Part shown: positions 55,820 through 64,000 of the stretch, piece by piece
Layout of the letters: every line of letters starts with the position of its first letter
Numbering within the stretch: position 1 is the first letter of the stretch
Origin: a virus
Reading direction: 5' to 3' (one strand)
Virus record (IMG/VR): IMGVR_UViG_3300028666_000024
Location: 64,001 to 128,000 of that record
DNA: 64,000 nucleotides
Notes under the pieces: generated by a model
What the model was told of the DNA's origin: nothing
Databases searched by the model: none
Seen by the model: the letters and a program-made list of their open reading frames with translations, nothing else
Program-made: the position numbers and the translations under genes

Positions 55820-58396
55820 TTGACTGAAAACAAAGTAGATGTCAAAAAAGCATTTGTGGGAATATTTTTTGATAAGCAGTCGAAGAAGATGTATCATTGG
55901 TATATCAACTCCGAAAACAAACTCAAAAAAGAAACGGTTAAAGTAGCTTACGATTATTACACTCAGAGAGAATACTTTGGGTGTAAGGATATTAAAAAAG
56001 ATTTGTGGGGCAGGAAGGTATATCACAAAACAACTGATAATTTCGGAGAACTTCAACGTGCTACAGAAGTTGGTAGTTGTGAAGCAAAGGTTCCTCAAGA
56101 GATAAAGTTTCTTCACAGGATGTATGAAAAAATAGATCTCAAACCTGATCTCTCTAATTTTAATATTGCTATCATAGATATTGAAATTGAATCTGAAAAG
56201 GAATTTCCACTACCTGAACAGGCCAAATTTCCAATTAATCTAATTTCAATCTGGACATCAAAAACAAACAGAGTTCAAACGTTTGGTTTAAGACCCTATA
56301 CTGGAACAAAAGAAATAAATTATACATATTGTGCTACAGAACAGGAACTTTTTGAAAAGTTTTTTGATTTTTATTCTTCAAAACTTGTAAATATTCTTTC
56401 AGGATGGTATTGTAAACTTTTTGATATTCCTTATATGATTAAAAGGTGTGAAATTTTAAAAATTAAAAATAGATTTTCACCACTTGGAATTTGTATTGAG
56501 AATCAGAATAAGGGTGGTTATCATATTGATGGTGGTGGATATTTTATCGGTGGTGTATCAACTCTTGACTATATTGACCTTTATAAGAATTTTGTGTATG
56601 ATAAGAAAGAATCCTACCAACTTCATAGTATTTGTATGGGTGAGATAAAAGAAGGTAAGGCTGAGTTTGGTGGAACTATTAATACAGGTTGGAAAGAAGA
56701 TTGGAATGGATTTGTAGAGTATAACATTCAGGACGTTATGCTTGTAAAGAAACTTGATGATAAAATGAGATTTTTTGATTTAGCGGTTAATTTATCCTAT
56801 CAGTGTCTTGTTCCGTTTGAGAAGGTGTTTAGTTCGGTTAATCTACTCACCGGGATTCTTATGCGGTATGCTCACCAGAAGGGACTTGTTCTTCCTGATG
56901 TGACCGGAACAAAAGAAGAGAAATTTGAAGGTGCATATGTCGAGGCAAAAGAAGGATTATATCATTATGTTGTTAATTATGATGTTCAGTCTCTATATCC
57001 TACATTGATTCGTGCTTTTAATATTTCACCAGAAAAACTTGTAATGAATCCTTCAGAAACACAAAAGAAGGATTTAATTTCTACTCCACTTACAGGAGTT
57101 TATTACAAGAAGGAAAAGGGATTGCTTCCAGATGTTATTGAGGATTTTTTCAATAAGAGATTGCGTTTTATTGACAAAAATAAGGTTTGTATAGGTCTTG
57201 ACCAGAAACTTTCAGATGAAGAAATTTCCAAAAGGTTTAAAGTTGATATTGAAAAGATTTCAGAACTTAAAACAGAAATTGTATCAGAAAATGGCGATGC
57301 TATTTATTACAAGAGACAAGAACAAATTATAAAAATTTTCATGAATAGTTTATATGGAGTGCTTGGAAATCCTTATTTTTGTATGTTTAATTTAACCAAT
57401 GCAAAGACTATTACGGGTTGTGGTCAGGATGTTATTAAATATCTTACAAGTGGTGTTGATTCTTGGTTTAAAGAAAATTGGCATAAGAAGTATCAAATAT
57501 TCTTTCCTGAATATAATAAAGGTGAAATAAAACCCATAAAGAAAGATATGATTTGTTTGATTGATACAGATTCAGGTCATGTATCGTTGGAAGAACTTAT
57601 AACTAATATGGGACTTACCTTCAAAACAAATCAGGAGTTTCTTGATTTTGTTTTAAAACTTGATGAAAAATTTTTCAAACCCTTCTTTAAAAGAAAATTG
57701 GAAATATATTCTAAAAAGTATGGTTGTAAAGATTTGATAAATTTTCAAAAGGAAAAGATTATTCTGAAGAAAATTATCATGGCGAAGAAGAAATATTGTG
57801 ATTATACTTTGGATAAAAAGGGAGAACGTTTTGATCCACCTAAACTCGGTGTTACTGGTATTGAAATTATTAAAAGCGACACCTGCCGATTTGGTCGTAA
57901 GTATCTCCGACAGATTTTACAGTTAATTGTGGAAACTGAAGATAAGAAAAAAGTTTTAGAGTTTATAAATAGTATTAAAGATGAATTTTTTAATAACACT
58001 TCAATTGAGGATATAGCAGTCCCAAAAGGAATAAATGACTATGATAAATATGCAAATGGTAATGTTGAAGATACTCTACAGTTTAAACTCCATTGTCCTA
58101 TATACACCAGAGCAGGTATTTGCTACAATAATTTGGTTAGAAAGTATGATCTCCCTTATCCACTAATTGCAAATAAATCTAAACTTCGTTATGTTTATGT
58201 TTCTGAAGAGAATGAAATCCGACAGAATGTAATTGGTTTTATGGAAACTTATCCTGATAAATTTAAAGAAATTTTTAAAGTTGATATGAATACTCAATGG
58301 GAAAAAGCAATTGAAAATATTTGTGGAAGATTTTTTAAAGTTTTAAAATGGGGAAATGTTTGGGATGTTGAAACAGATTGGAGTATATTAGACTGA
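55820..58396 (+). CDS. gp43: DNA polymerase gp43 (family B)
   Basis: 858 residues with a TTG start; no nearer ATG is compatible. Exonuclease motifs: IIDIEIE (D120, E122), CKLFDIPYMIKR, and YNIQDVMLVKKLD. Polymerase motifs: NYDVQSLYPTLIRA (A), KIFMNSLYGVLGNPY (B), and CLIDTDSGHVSL (C, D-T-D-S). The C-terminus has a clamp-type tail. It replicates the phage genome. Confidence 0.95.
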   Translation: MTENKVDVKKAFVGIFFDKQSKKMYHWYINSENKLKKETVKVAYDYYTQREYFGCKDIKKDLWGRKVYHKTTDNFGELQRATEVGSCEAKVPQEIKFLHRMYEKIDLKPDLSNFNIAIIDIEIESEKEFPLPEQAKFPINLISIWTSKTNRVQTFGLRPYTGTKEINYTYCATEQELFEKFFDFYSSKLVNILSGWYCKLFDIPYMIKRCEILKIKNRFSPLGICIENQNKGGYHIDGGGYFIGGVSTLDYIDLYKNFVYDKKESYQLHSICMGEIKEGKAEFGGTINTGWKEDWNGFVEYNIQDVMLVKKLDDKMRFFDLAVNLSYQCLVPFEKVFSSVNLLTGILMRYAHQKGLVLPDVTGTKEEKFEGAYVEAKEGLYHYVVNYDVQSLYPTLIRAFNISPEKLVMNPSETQKKDLISTPLTGVYYKKEKGLLPDVIEDFFNKRLRFIDKNKVCIGLDQKLSDEEISKRFKVDIEKISELKTEIVSENGDAIYYKRQEQIIKIFMNSLYGVLGNPYFCMFNLTNAKTITGCGQDVIKYLTSGVDSWFKENWHKKYQIFFPEYNKGEIKPIKKDMICLIDTDSGHVSLEELITNMGLTFKTNQEFLDFVLKLDEKFFKPFFKRKLEIYSKKYGCKDLINFQKEKIILKKIIMAKKKYCDYTLDKKGERFDPPKLGVTGIEIIKSDTCRFGRKYLRQILQLIVETEDKKKVLEFINSIKDEFFNNTSIEDIAVPKGINDYDKYANGNVEDTLQFKLHCPIYTRAGICYNNLVRKYDLPYPLIANKSKLRYVYVSEENEIRQNVIGFMETYPDKFKEIFKVDMNTQWEKAIENICGRFFKVLKWGNVWDVETDWSILD

Positions 58397-58430
58397 TGTT
58401 GAATCGTTGTAAATAAACCAATAAAAGTTC

Positions 58431-58459
58431 TTGATTTCTCAAAAATAAGATGGTATTAT
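58431..58459 (+). promoter_or_regulatory. Promoter of uvsX, ATGG-spacer class
   Basis: TTGATT, 17-base spacer (tctcaaaaataagatgg), TATTAT, 34 bases before the ATG. The spacer differs little from that of the gp46 promoter. Confidence 0.75.
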
Positions 58460-58492
58460 TACATGTAGATAACAATTCAAAGGAGAATAAAT

Positions 58493-59686
58493 ATGGATTT
58501 GTATAAAAAAATCATGGCAGATAAAGGGAAAACTGGAAGTAAAATTTTTAATCTTCCTATGTCAGAACTCCTAATGAATGAGGATGATGAAAAAAATGCA
58601 AAATATATTCATAGTGGGGTTATAGCATTTAATCTTCTTGCGACCGGACATGTTGATAAAAGTTTACGGGTTGGTGGTCAACTTCTTCTTTCAAGTCCAT
58701 CCAAACACGGAAAAAGTCTTCAAGTTTTGGCTCATATCCTTAATGCACAACAATCAGGAGAAATAGATAAGATTATTGTATTTAACACAGAGGGACCGAC
58801 AGGATTCAGTTATACTCTTGCAAGACAATTTGGTGTTGATATGGATAAAACTAAAGTGTTTGTTTTTGAAGATTGTATAATTGAAAGCATTATGAATACA
58901 TTAGCAAAAAATTGTGAAGATTTGACAATTGAACAGCGTAGGAGAATTTTTGTTGTTATTGATAGTTGGGGTGGATTGACTACATTAAATCTTGAGGATA
59001 AGGCCGTTGCTGGTTCTATTACGAAAGATTTTCAAGAGACTCAGTTGAAGAACAGGTTAGCTCTCTTCCTTAATAATATGAGAGTTACCAGATTGCTCAT
59101 TGCACACTGTTACGACAACGTTGGTGGATTTGGCGATCCATTGAAAATTGGTGGTGGAACAAAATTTTATTATCTCTCTGATTCTGCTGTTTTGTTCGCT
59201 TCACGTAAAAAACAGAAAGATTCTTCAGATGAAATTAGTGGTTGGATTATCACTGGAAAAACTCATAAATCCCGATATCATATCGAGGGAACAACACAAC
59301 TTGAAGTTCTTATTGAAACTAAGGGTTGTTTAAATCAATTTTTTGGTTTGTTGCCCGATGCTTTAGAAGGTGGTTTTGTCTTGAAGGAACAGGGGAAAAT
59401 TACCAGAGCACATATTGAGAACGATCCTCCCGTTAAAGAACTTAATATTTACACTGAGGATTTTTGGGGACCGATTTTTCTTGATACTGATTTTCAAAAG
59501 TATTTAGAAGACAAGTATCAGTATTCTAAAGACAATATAACCTTAGCAACATCAAACATCAACAAACTTTTCAAGAATCGTTCGACAGGAGAATCTAATG
59601 AAATTGTTTCAGAAGATGTTCCATCCGAGACAAAAGGTAAGCGAGGAAGAAAATCCAAAACAGAATCTACAGATCCAACAGAATGA
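58493..59686 (+). CDS. uvsX: RecA-like recombinase UvsX
   Basis: 397 residues. Walker A SSPSKHGKSLQV, NTEGPTGFSYTLARQFG, IESIMNTLAK, Walker B FVVIDSWGGL, and the DNA-binding loops (LIAHCYDNVGGFGDPLKIGG). The C-terminus is charged. It forms filaments for strand exchange in recombination-dependent replication. AAAGGAG site. Confidence 0.95.
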   Translation: MDLYKKIMADKGKTGSKIFNLPMSELLMNEDDEKNAKYIHSGVIAFNLLATGHVDKSLRVGGQLLLSSPSKHGKSLQVLAHILNAQQSGEIDKIIVFNTEGPTGFSYTLARQFGVDMDKTKVFVFEDCIIESIMNTLAKNCEDLTIEQRRRIFVVIDSWGGLTTLNLEDKAVAGSITKDFQETQLKNRLALFLNNMRVTRLLIAHCYDNVGGFGDPLKIGGGTKFYYLSDSAVLFASRKKQKDSSDEISGWIITGKTHKSRYHIEGTTQLEVLIETKGCLNQFFGLLPDALEGGFVLKEQGKITRAHIENDPPVKELNIYTEDFWGPIFLDTDFQKYLEDKYQYSKDNITLATSNINKLFKNRSTGESNEIVSEDVPSETKGKRGRKSKTESTDPTE

Positions 59687-59981
59687 TTTTGTAGATATAC
59701 TTAATTCAATACCTTTGGAAGAATTTTCTTTATATAAACAAGTATTAGGTGTAATGATACTTGAATGTAAAAATTTAAATTTAACATTCTTTAATGATTC
59801 TATAATGACTGGACAAGGTAATATTGATATTCCAAGTGACAAACTGGTTGATTATAAGTCTGTTTTTAGAGGTATTTATTATAATGTTTTAAACCTTGAA
59901 AAACTTAAAAAACAAAAAGATTCTGAAAAATTTAAAAATTCTATACAAAAAGAGATAAAGGAGAAGTATGGGTCAAATTAA
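59598..59981 (+). CDS. Hypothetical protein overlapping uvsX (127 aa)
   Basis: The start has a clear AGGAG site seven bases before it, inside the uvsX reading frame, so the first 89 bases are read in two frames. The conserved-looking part starts at FVDILNSIPLEEFSLYKQVL after the uvsX stop. It ends overlapping the MazG-like gene. Function unknown. Confidence 0.6.
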   Translation: MKLFQKMFHPRQKVSEEENPKQNLQIQQNDFVDILNSIPLEEFSLYKQVLGVMILECKNLNLTFFNDSIMTGQGNIDIPSDKLVDYKSVFRGIYYNVLNLEKLKKQKDSEKFKNSIQKEIKEKYGSN

Positions 59982-60330
59982 TAATCTTGCCGATGAGATA
60001 TATGAAGATGCAAAGAAAAAGGGTTGGTATGATAAGGAAGAATCAGAAAACCAATATATAGAACGAATGTGTAATAATTTGCATGATGAGGTTTCTGAAT
60101 TACATGAGGCATGGAGAAATGGTTTATTGAGAGTAGATTGTGATAAGACAGACAAAATGACTGCTATGGGTCTACCAGCTATTACATCGTTAGAAGAAGA
60201 ACTTGCAGATATAATAATCCGAGCACTGGATAATTCTAAAAGACTTGGTGTTAATATAGAAAGAGCAATTGAAATCAAACTTAAATTCAATAAATCTCGC
60301 CCTTATAGACATGGGAACAAACTTTCATAA
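59968..60330 (+). CDS. MazG-like nucleotide pyrophosphohydrolase (120 aa)
   Basis: The all-alpha NTP-PPase motif is visible: HDEVSELHEAWR (E-x-x-E) and LEEELADIIIRALD (E-x-x-D). It ends NKSRPYRHGNK, common in phage MazG-like enzymes. It may hydrolyse non-canonical dNTPs or alarmone-related nucleotides. AAGGAG site. Confidence 0.85.
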   Translation: MGQINNLADEIYEDAKKKGWYDKEESENQYIERMCNNLHDEVSELHEAWRNGLLRVDCDKTDKMTAMGLPAITSLEEELADIIIRALDNSKRLGVNIERAIEIKLKFNKSRPYRHGNKLS

Positions 60331-60368
60331 TTAATAACAAACCAAACCTTATAGACACGGAGGAAAAT

Positions 60369-60869
60369 ATGTTAATTAATTCAGGTAAAACAAAGCAGTG
60401 TTCTTGTTGTAAAGAAGTTAAAAATGTTGAAGACTTTCATAAATGCTTAAAAATGAAAGATGGACTTTTCTCAATTTGTAAAAAATGTAATATTAATAGG
60501 GCATCAAAATATATATCAGAAAAAAGAAGAAACGATCTAAATTATAATAAAAGAAACAGAACAAAAGATAGGATCAAGAGAAAATTAAAGACTCCATTCG
60601 GAAAAAAATCTAAATTTATTTTAAATACAGTTGGAATATCATTGGATGAATTTAAAAAATATTTACAAGAATCAGCAAATTATTCAGATTTTAATATTGA
60701 AAATTATGATGGAAATAAATATCATATCCATCATTTAAAAGATTGGCATGATTTTAACTTTTGTAATGAATTAGAATTAAAAGATTATTTTTATTATAAA
60801 AACTGTGTAATATTATCCAAAGAAGATCATTTAAAAGTCCATAAGGAGATAAATGCTAATGTTAAATAA
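60369..60869 (+). CDS. HNH endonuclease (166 aa)
   Basis: N-terminal zinc knuckle (CSCCKEVKNVEDFHK ... CKKCNIN), then the HNH core YHIHHLKDWHDF ... NCVILSKEDHLKVHK. A basic linker (KRNRTKDRIKRKLKTPFGKK) joins the two. Probably a free-standing homing nuclease inserted beside the helicase gene. AT-richer than its neighbours by eye. Confidence 0.85.
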   Translation: MLINSGKTKQCSCCKEVKNVEDFHKCLKMKDGLFSICKKCNINRASKYISEKRRNDLNYNKRNRTKDRIKRKLKTPFGKKSKFILNTVGISLDEFKKYLQESANYSDFNIENYDGNKYHIHHLKDWHDFNFCNELELKDYFYYKNCVILSKEDHLKVHKEINANVK

Positions 60870-60975
60870 ATACGTCTGTGGTTTTAATATTGTTCCGATG
60901 TCTATTCCATTTCTTATTGGTGATACTGGTGAATTCTACTTTATAAAATTAGAAGAGGTTGAAATTGGATATTAA
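60853..60975 (+). CDS. Small hypothetical protein (40 aa)
   Basis: MLMLNKYVCGFNIVPMSIPF then a short acidic end, preceded by AAGGAGAT. Overlaps the end of the HNH gene and the start of gp41. Function unknown; it may help translational coupling. Confidence 0.45.
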   Translation: MLMLNKYVCGFNIVPMSIPFLIGDTGEFYFIKLEEVEIGY

Positions 60976-62425
60976 TGTTCCTACTAAAGAAGAAGTAAAG
61001 TTCAAAGACATAGACCTTGAGAAGATGATTATAAAACTTATTCTCACAAACAAAATTGTGCAGGACCGAGCATTTCCCTTTTTAAAGTTGGAACTCTTTG
61101 CAAATGAAGGACATAGAGAAATTGTAAAGAGGATTTTAAATTTTTATGAAGAGTTTAGCAAGGTTCCAACTCTTTCTGATTTACGTTTACAACTTTCTTC
61201 AGAAGGAACTAATGAATCACTCAAGGAAGTATATCTTGAAATTCTTGACACTTCAGTTGCAGATTATGAAAATGAATTTCTTTTAAAGAAGGTTGAAAAT
61301 TTTTATAAGAGAAGATTAATTTCATGGAAGAATACAAATATTGCAATGGCATTGATGGATAACAAACTCAATGAGATTCCGGCAATAGTTAATGATCTCA
61401 ATAATGTTTTAGGTTTTAATTTCAATGATGATGTTGCCTTTGATATGTTTGCTGAAGATACTGGTGATTATGTTATGGAGTTTATCAAAAACACCAATAA
61501 GGTAGTTTCTTCTGGTATTCCTTCTCTTGACAAATATCTAAATGGTGGATTCAACGATGATAAGTTGACGGTGTTTACAGCAGAATCAAATTTGGGAAAG
61601 AGTTTAATGATGGGATCTCTAGCGGCATCATGTCTTCTTCGTAATAAAAAGGTTTTGATTGTTACAATGGAGCAATCAAACAAGGTTTATACAAGAAGAA
61701 TTCTTTCAAATATATTAGATATGGATATGGAAAGTTTTTACAATGATGAAAAGAAAAATGAAAAACTTGCAAATTATAAAAAATATAAAGATAGAATCAA
61801 AGGAAAGATTTTTATTGCAGAATATGTGCCGGGAATAACTCATAATAGAATTTTAAATCTTCTCACCGAATTGAAGTTGAAGAAAAACTTTGTTCCTGAT
61901 ATTATCTTTGTAGACTATATCAAATTAATGAGTTCTGCAAGACTTCAAAAGGGTGCAAATACAAATACTCAGTTGCAATATGTTTGTGAAGATTTGAGAA
62001 GTATTCCACAAACTTTTAAAATTCCTGTTGTAACGGCAATGCAAGTCAATCGAGGAGCATATGGTTCAACAATAATTGATAAGAAAGATACTGGAGATTC
62101 TATAGGTATTGTTCAAACTGCTGATGTTGTTATTGGACTTTCTCAACCACAGGATTATAAAGGAGATAGAGAAACAGGTCTTGGTAAGTGGTTAGCTAAC
62201 TTTGCAAAGAACCGAGATGGTATAGCAGATGTATCTATAACACTAAATGTTAATTATAAAAATATGCGTGTGTCAGATGATCCTTCAAACACAAAACAAA
62301 ACACTTCAGTATCGACAGCGGAAGCAGTTCAGAAAGTATTATCCAAGGAAGAGACAGAGAAACAGAACGTAGTCAACACAATATTTGAATTGGTTGATCC
62401 AGAGAGTGGGGCATCACAATGGTAG
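60965..62425 (+). CDS. gp41: Replicative helicase gp41 (DnaB-like)
   Basis: I place the start at TTG 60965, six bases after an AGAGG site; a TTG at 60959 is too close to it. Walker A FTAESNLGKSLMM, LIVTMEQSNKVYTRRI, Walker B DIIFVDYIKLMSSARLQKG, TAMQVNRGAYGS, and FAKNRDGIAD are typical of gp41/DnaB hexameric helicases. It unwinds at the fork with the primase, which is not in this window. Confidence 0.92.
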   Translation: MDINVPTKEEVKFKDIDLEKMIIKLILTNKIVQDRAFPFLKLELFANEGHREIVKRILNFYEEFSKVPTLSDLRLQLSSEGTNESLKEVYLEILDTSVADYENEFLLKKVENFYKRRLISWKNTNIAMALMDNKLNEIPAIVNDLNNVLGFNFNDDVAFDMFAEDTGDYVMEFIKNTNKVVSSGIPSLDKYLNGGFNDDKLTVFTAESNLGKSLMMGSLAASCLLRNKKVLIVTMEQSNKVYTRRILSNILDMDMESFYNDEKKNEKLANYKKYKDRIKGKIFIAEYVPGITHNRILNLLTELKLKKNFVPDIIFVDYIKLMSSARLQKGANTNTQLQYVCEDLRSIPQTFKIPVVTAMQVNRGAYGSTIIDKKDTGDSIGIVQTADVVIGLSQPQDYKGDRETGLGKWLANFAKNRDGIADVSITLNVNYKNMRVSDDPSNTKQNTSVSTAEAVQKVLSKEETEKQNVVNTIFELVDPESGASQW

Positions 62426-62439
62426 TATCTGAGGTTATT

Positions 62440-62757
62440 ATGGGCGAAAGAATAGACCAAGTTACATTTTTAAGACTTTTCAAGGAATATGGTTATGATG
62501 AGAAATCTTTAAATGATTTGTTTGATTGTGACCATATTACTACAGGCGATAAGATTCAATTCAATCAATCTCTACAGAAGATAAACAAAGAACAAGGTAT
62601 TGATATTTTTGATATGCTTATTGTTCTTGAAAAGTTTTTTACTTCTTCTAAAAAGATTGTAGAATTTTTAGATGTAAAGACTTTTGAAAAACTTAAAAAG
62701 GAAATTCGAAAGGATTATTTTATTAATGACCGGCAGGGTGAGTGGGGAAATTTGTAA
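62440..62757 (+). CDS. Hypothetical protein (105 aa)
   Basis: ATG at 62440 with a GAGG site; an in-frame ATG at 62419 also has a possible site. Helical, acidic (QVTFLRLFKEYGYDEKSL, FDMLIVLEKFFTSSKKIVE). Ends with TAATG coupling to the Dam gene. No family recognised. Confidence 0.6.
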   Translation: MGERIDQVTFLRLFKEYGYDEKSLNDLFDCDHITTGDKIQFNQSLQKINKEQGIDIFDMLIVLEKFFTSSKKIVEFLDVKTFEKLKKEIRKDYFINDRQGEWGNL

Positions 62758-63563
62758 TGAATAAATCTTTTCTCAAATGGGTTGGTGGTAAAACAAAATT
62801 ACTTTCTCAAATAGAAAAATATCTACCAGAGGGAAATAGATTAGTTGAACCTTTTTGTGGTAGTTGTGTTGTTTCTTTAAATTCAGAATATAAAAATTAT
62901 TTAGCAAACGATATAAACTCTGATTTGATAAATCTTTTTAATATTATCAAAAATGAAGATACTTTTAATTTTGTAAAACAATCCAAAAAATACTTTATTG
63001 ATGGAAATGATTTAGAAAAATATAATAGTCTAAGAAGTATGTTTAACAATACAAAAGATTTAAAATTAAGGGCCTTTCTATTTATTTATTTAAATAGACA
63101 TTGTTTTAACGGCATGTGTAGATATAATTCAAGTGGAGGATATAATATTCCATTTGGAAAATATAACACGATTTATTATCCTGAAAAAGAAATTTTTCTA
63201 TTTTCTAAGTTGTCACAATCTATAACATTTTCAAATAAAAATTTTTTAAATTTAAAATTAAAACAGGGAGATATTGTTTATTGTGATCCTCCATATATTC
63301 CTATAAATGAAACTTCTTCTTTTACTAATTATACCGGAAAGGATTTTAGTTTAGAAGAACATAAACAATTAGCAAACTGGTGTGAAGTTAATAATAAAGA
63401 GTTAAAAATTCCATTTTTAATTTCAAATAATGATACAAAACTTACAAGAGAGATTTATAAAAAAGCAGATGATATAATAGAAGTTGAAGTAAGCAGGTCT
63501 ATGGGTTCTAAAAAAGGAACAAAAGAAAAAAAGAAAGAAGTATTAATAATATACAAAGGATAA
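62757..63563 (+). CDS. dam: DNA adenine methylase Dam
   Basis: 268 residues from ATG 62757. FLKWVGGKTKLL, then motif I VEPFCGSCVVSLN, FLFIYLNRHCFNGMCRYNSSG, and catalytic DPPY in YCDPPYIPINETSSF are the D12 class Dam pattern, likely specific for GATC. It may protect phage DNA from host restriction. A PD-(D/E)XK nuclease-like gene follows immediately. Confidence 0.92.
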   Translation: MNKSFLKWVGGKTKLLSQIEKYLPEGNRLVEPFCGSCVVSLNSEYKNYLANDINSDLINLFNIIKNEDTFNFVKQSKKYFIDGNDLEKYNSLRSMFNNTKDLKLRAFLFIYLNRHCFNGMCRYNSSGGYNIPFGKYNTIYYPEKEIFLFSKLSQSITFSNKNFLNLKLKQGDIVYCDPPYIPINETSSFTNYTGKDFSLEEHKQLANWCEVNNKELKIPFLISNNDTKLTREIYKKADDIIEVEVSRSMGSKKGTKEKKKEVLIIYKG

Positions 63564-63565
63564 TT

Positions 63566-64000
63566 ATGAGAGCAGAAGGAAACGGTTCAGCATTTGAATA
63601 TTTTGTTAAAAAACCACTATCAAAATTTACCTGTGTTACTTATTTAGATTGGAAGAAAAAAGATCCAAATTATTATGGAGATAATTTAATAATTACACAA
63701 TATCCATATTATAATCATTTCGGTGACAACTCTATATCAAAAACAGATTTTGTTTTAATATCAAAAGAATATAACTTGGATAATGTTAGAGTTGAATGTA
63801 GAAGTCAAATTGTGCAAGGAACATGTTCTGAAAAATTTGAAAATTTAGTTTTTAAAACACTTCATAAAAATAATATATTTAAAAATTTTATATTTATAAT
63901 TGAAGGTAATGGGACTCCTTCAAAAGTTAAAAGGTGGTTTAAAGAAGATATTATAATTGGAAAAATGCTTCAAGATTATGATCCATTTACTACCAAAAAT
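63566..64000 (+). CDS. PD-(D/E)XK nuclease-like protein, partial (runs off the right edge)
   Basis: MRAEGNGSAFEYFVKKPLSK; then KTDFVLISKEYNLDNVRVEC, followed by RSQIVQGTCSEKFENLVF. The D ... E-C-(K/R)-x-Q ... G-x-x-x-E-K layout is that of small phage PD-(D/E)XK nuclease domains, with Arg where Lys is usual. It is three bases after Dam and continues past the window. Confidence 0.7.
   Translation, partial: MRAEGNGSAFEYFVKKPLSKFTCVTYLDWKKKDPNYYGDNLIITQYPYYNHFGDNSISKTDFVLISKEYNLDNVRVECRSQIVQGTCSEKFENLVFKTLHKNNIFKNFIFIIEGNGTPSKVKRWFKEDIIIGKMLQDYDPFTTKN

Noticed and set aside
1-64000. Signs of lysogeny (integrase, repressor, att sites)
   Set aside because: None found on either strand. The gene content is that of a lytic T4-like phage.

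Overview
The window is a 64 kb piece of a large, AT-rich, strictly lytic contractile-tailed phage of the T4-like (Straboviridae-related but distant) type. The evidence is a full T4-style head and tail morphogenesis set (gp14, gp15, gp16, gp17, gp18, gp19, gp20, gp21, gp22 and gp23 homologues), a T4-style replication and recombination set (gp41, gp43, gp46, gp47, UvsX, UvsW), a gp55-like late sigma factor, and many copies of the T4-type late promoter TATAAATA. Genes have ordinary Shine-Dalgarno sites, and early promoters look like bacterial -35/-10 promoters with 17-base spacers. The host cannot be named from this sequence. No integrase, repressor, att site or CRISPR array is seen, and both ends of the window lie inside the phage genome.

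Positions 1 to about 41,770 are the late block, almost all on the minus strand. Read in the direction of transcription (right to left), it holds neck and accessory virion genes (41.8-39.0 kb), two large tail-fibre or adhesin genes (39.0-33.1 kb), a lysis cassette of endolysin, holin-like and membrane protein (33.1-31.5 kb), then portal, core, protease, scaffold and major capsid (31.2-23.0 kb). A homing endonuclease with its own promoter follows (22.9-21.3 kb), then gp15 and a giant SH3/KOW-repeat protein (20.0-13.9 kb), small and large terminase with two inserted accessory genes (12.7-8.2 kb), and sheath, tube and tube-like genes (7.8-2.3 kb). Three short plus-strand islands sit between these late operons (7.97, 12.9-13.9 and 20.2-21.2 kb). 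Each starts with an early promoter that has an unusually conserved spacer.

Positions 41.9 to 45.5 kb (plus) are an early metabolic cassette: two HD phosphohydrolases around a fused CoaD-CoaE enzyme, then tRNA-Arg(UCU) and tRNA-Gln(UUG). UvsW and two small genes lie on the minus strand behind a late promoter (45.5-47.9 kb). A roughly 540-base structured non-coding region follows. From 48.4 kb to the end the plus strand carries gp46, gp55, gp47, a glycosyltransferase, DNA polymerase, UvsX, MazG, an HNH endonuclease, gp41 helicase, Dam methylase and a PD-(D/E)XK nuclease.

The most interesting signal is a short N-terminal peptide, roughly M-N-F-K-x-F-Y followed in most copies by an L/I-x-E site. 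It is shared by eight otherwise unrelated late proteins and resembles the T4 capsid-targeting sequence that sends internal proteins into the prohead, where the gp21 protease trims them. A second motif, (I/V/M)-A-(G/N/S)-R-F-L, usually followed by x-E, occurs in five head-associated proteins. Together they suggest an unusually large set of packaged internal proteins, among them a metallopeptidase-like protein and a 1,422-residue giant. Other notable items are the CoaD-CoaE fusion, a small protein that copies the N-arm of the major capsid protein, an exactly leaderless promoter for the homing endonuclease, and a parS-like site.
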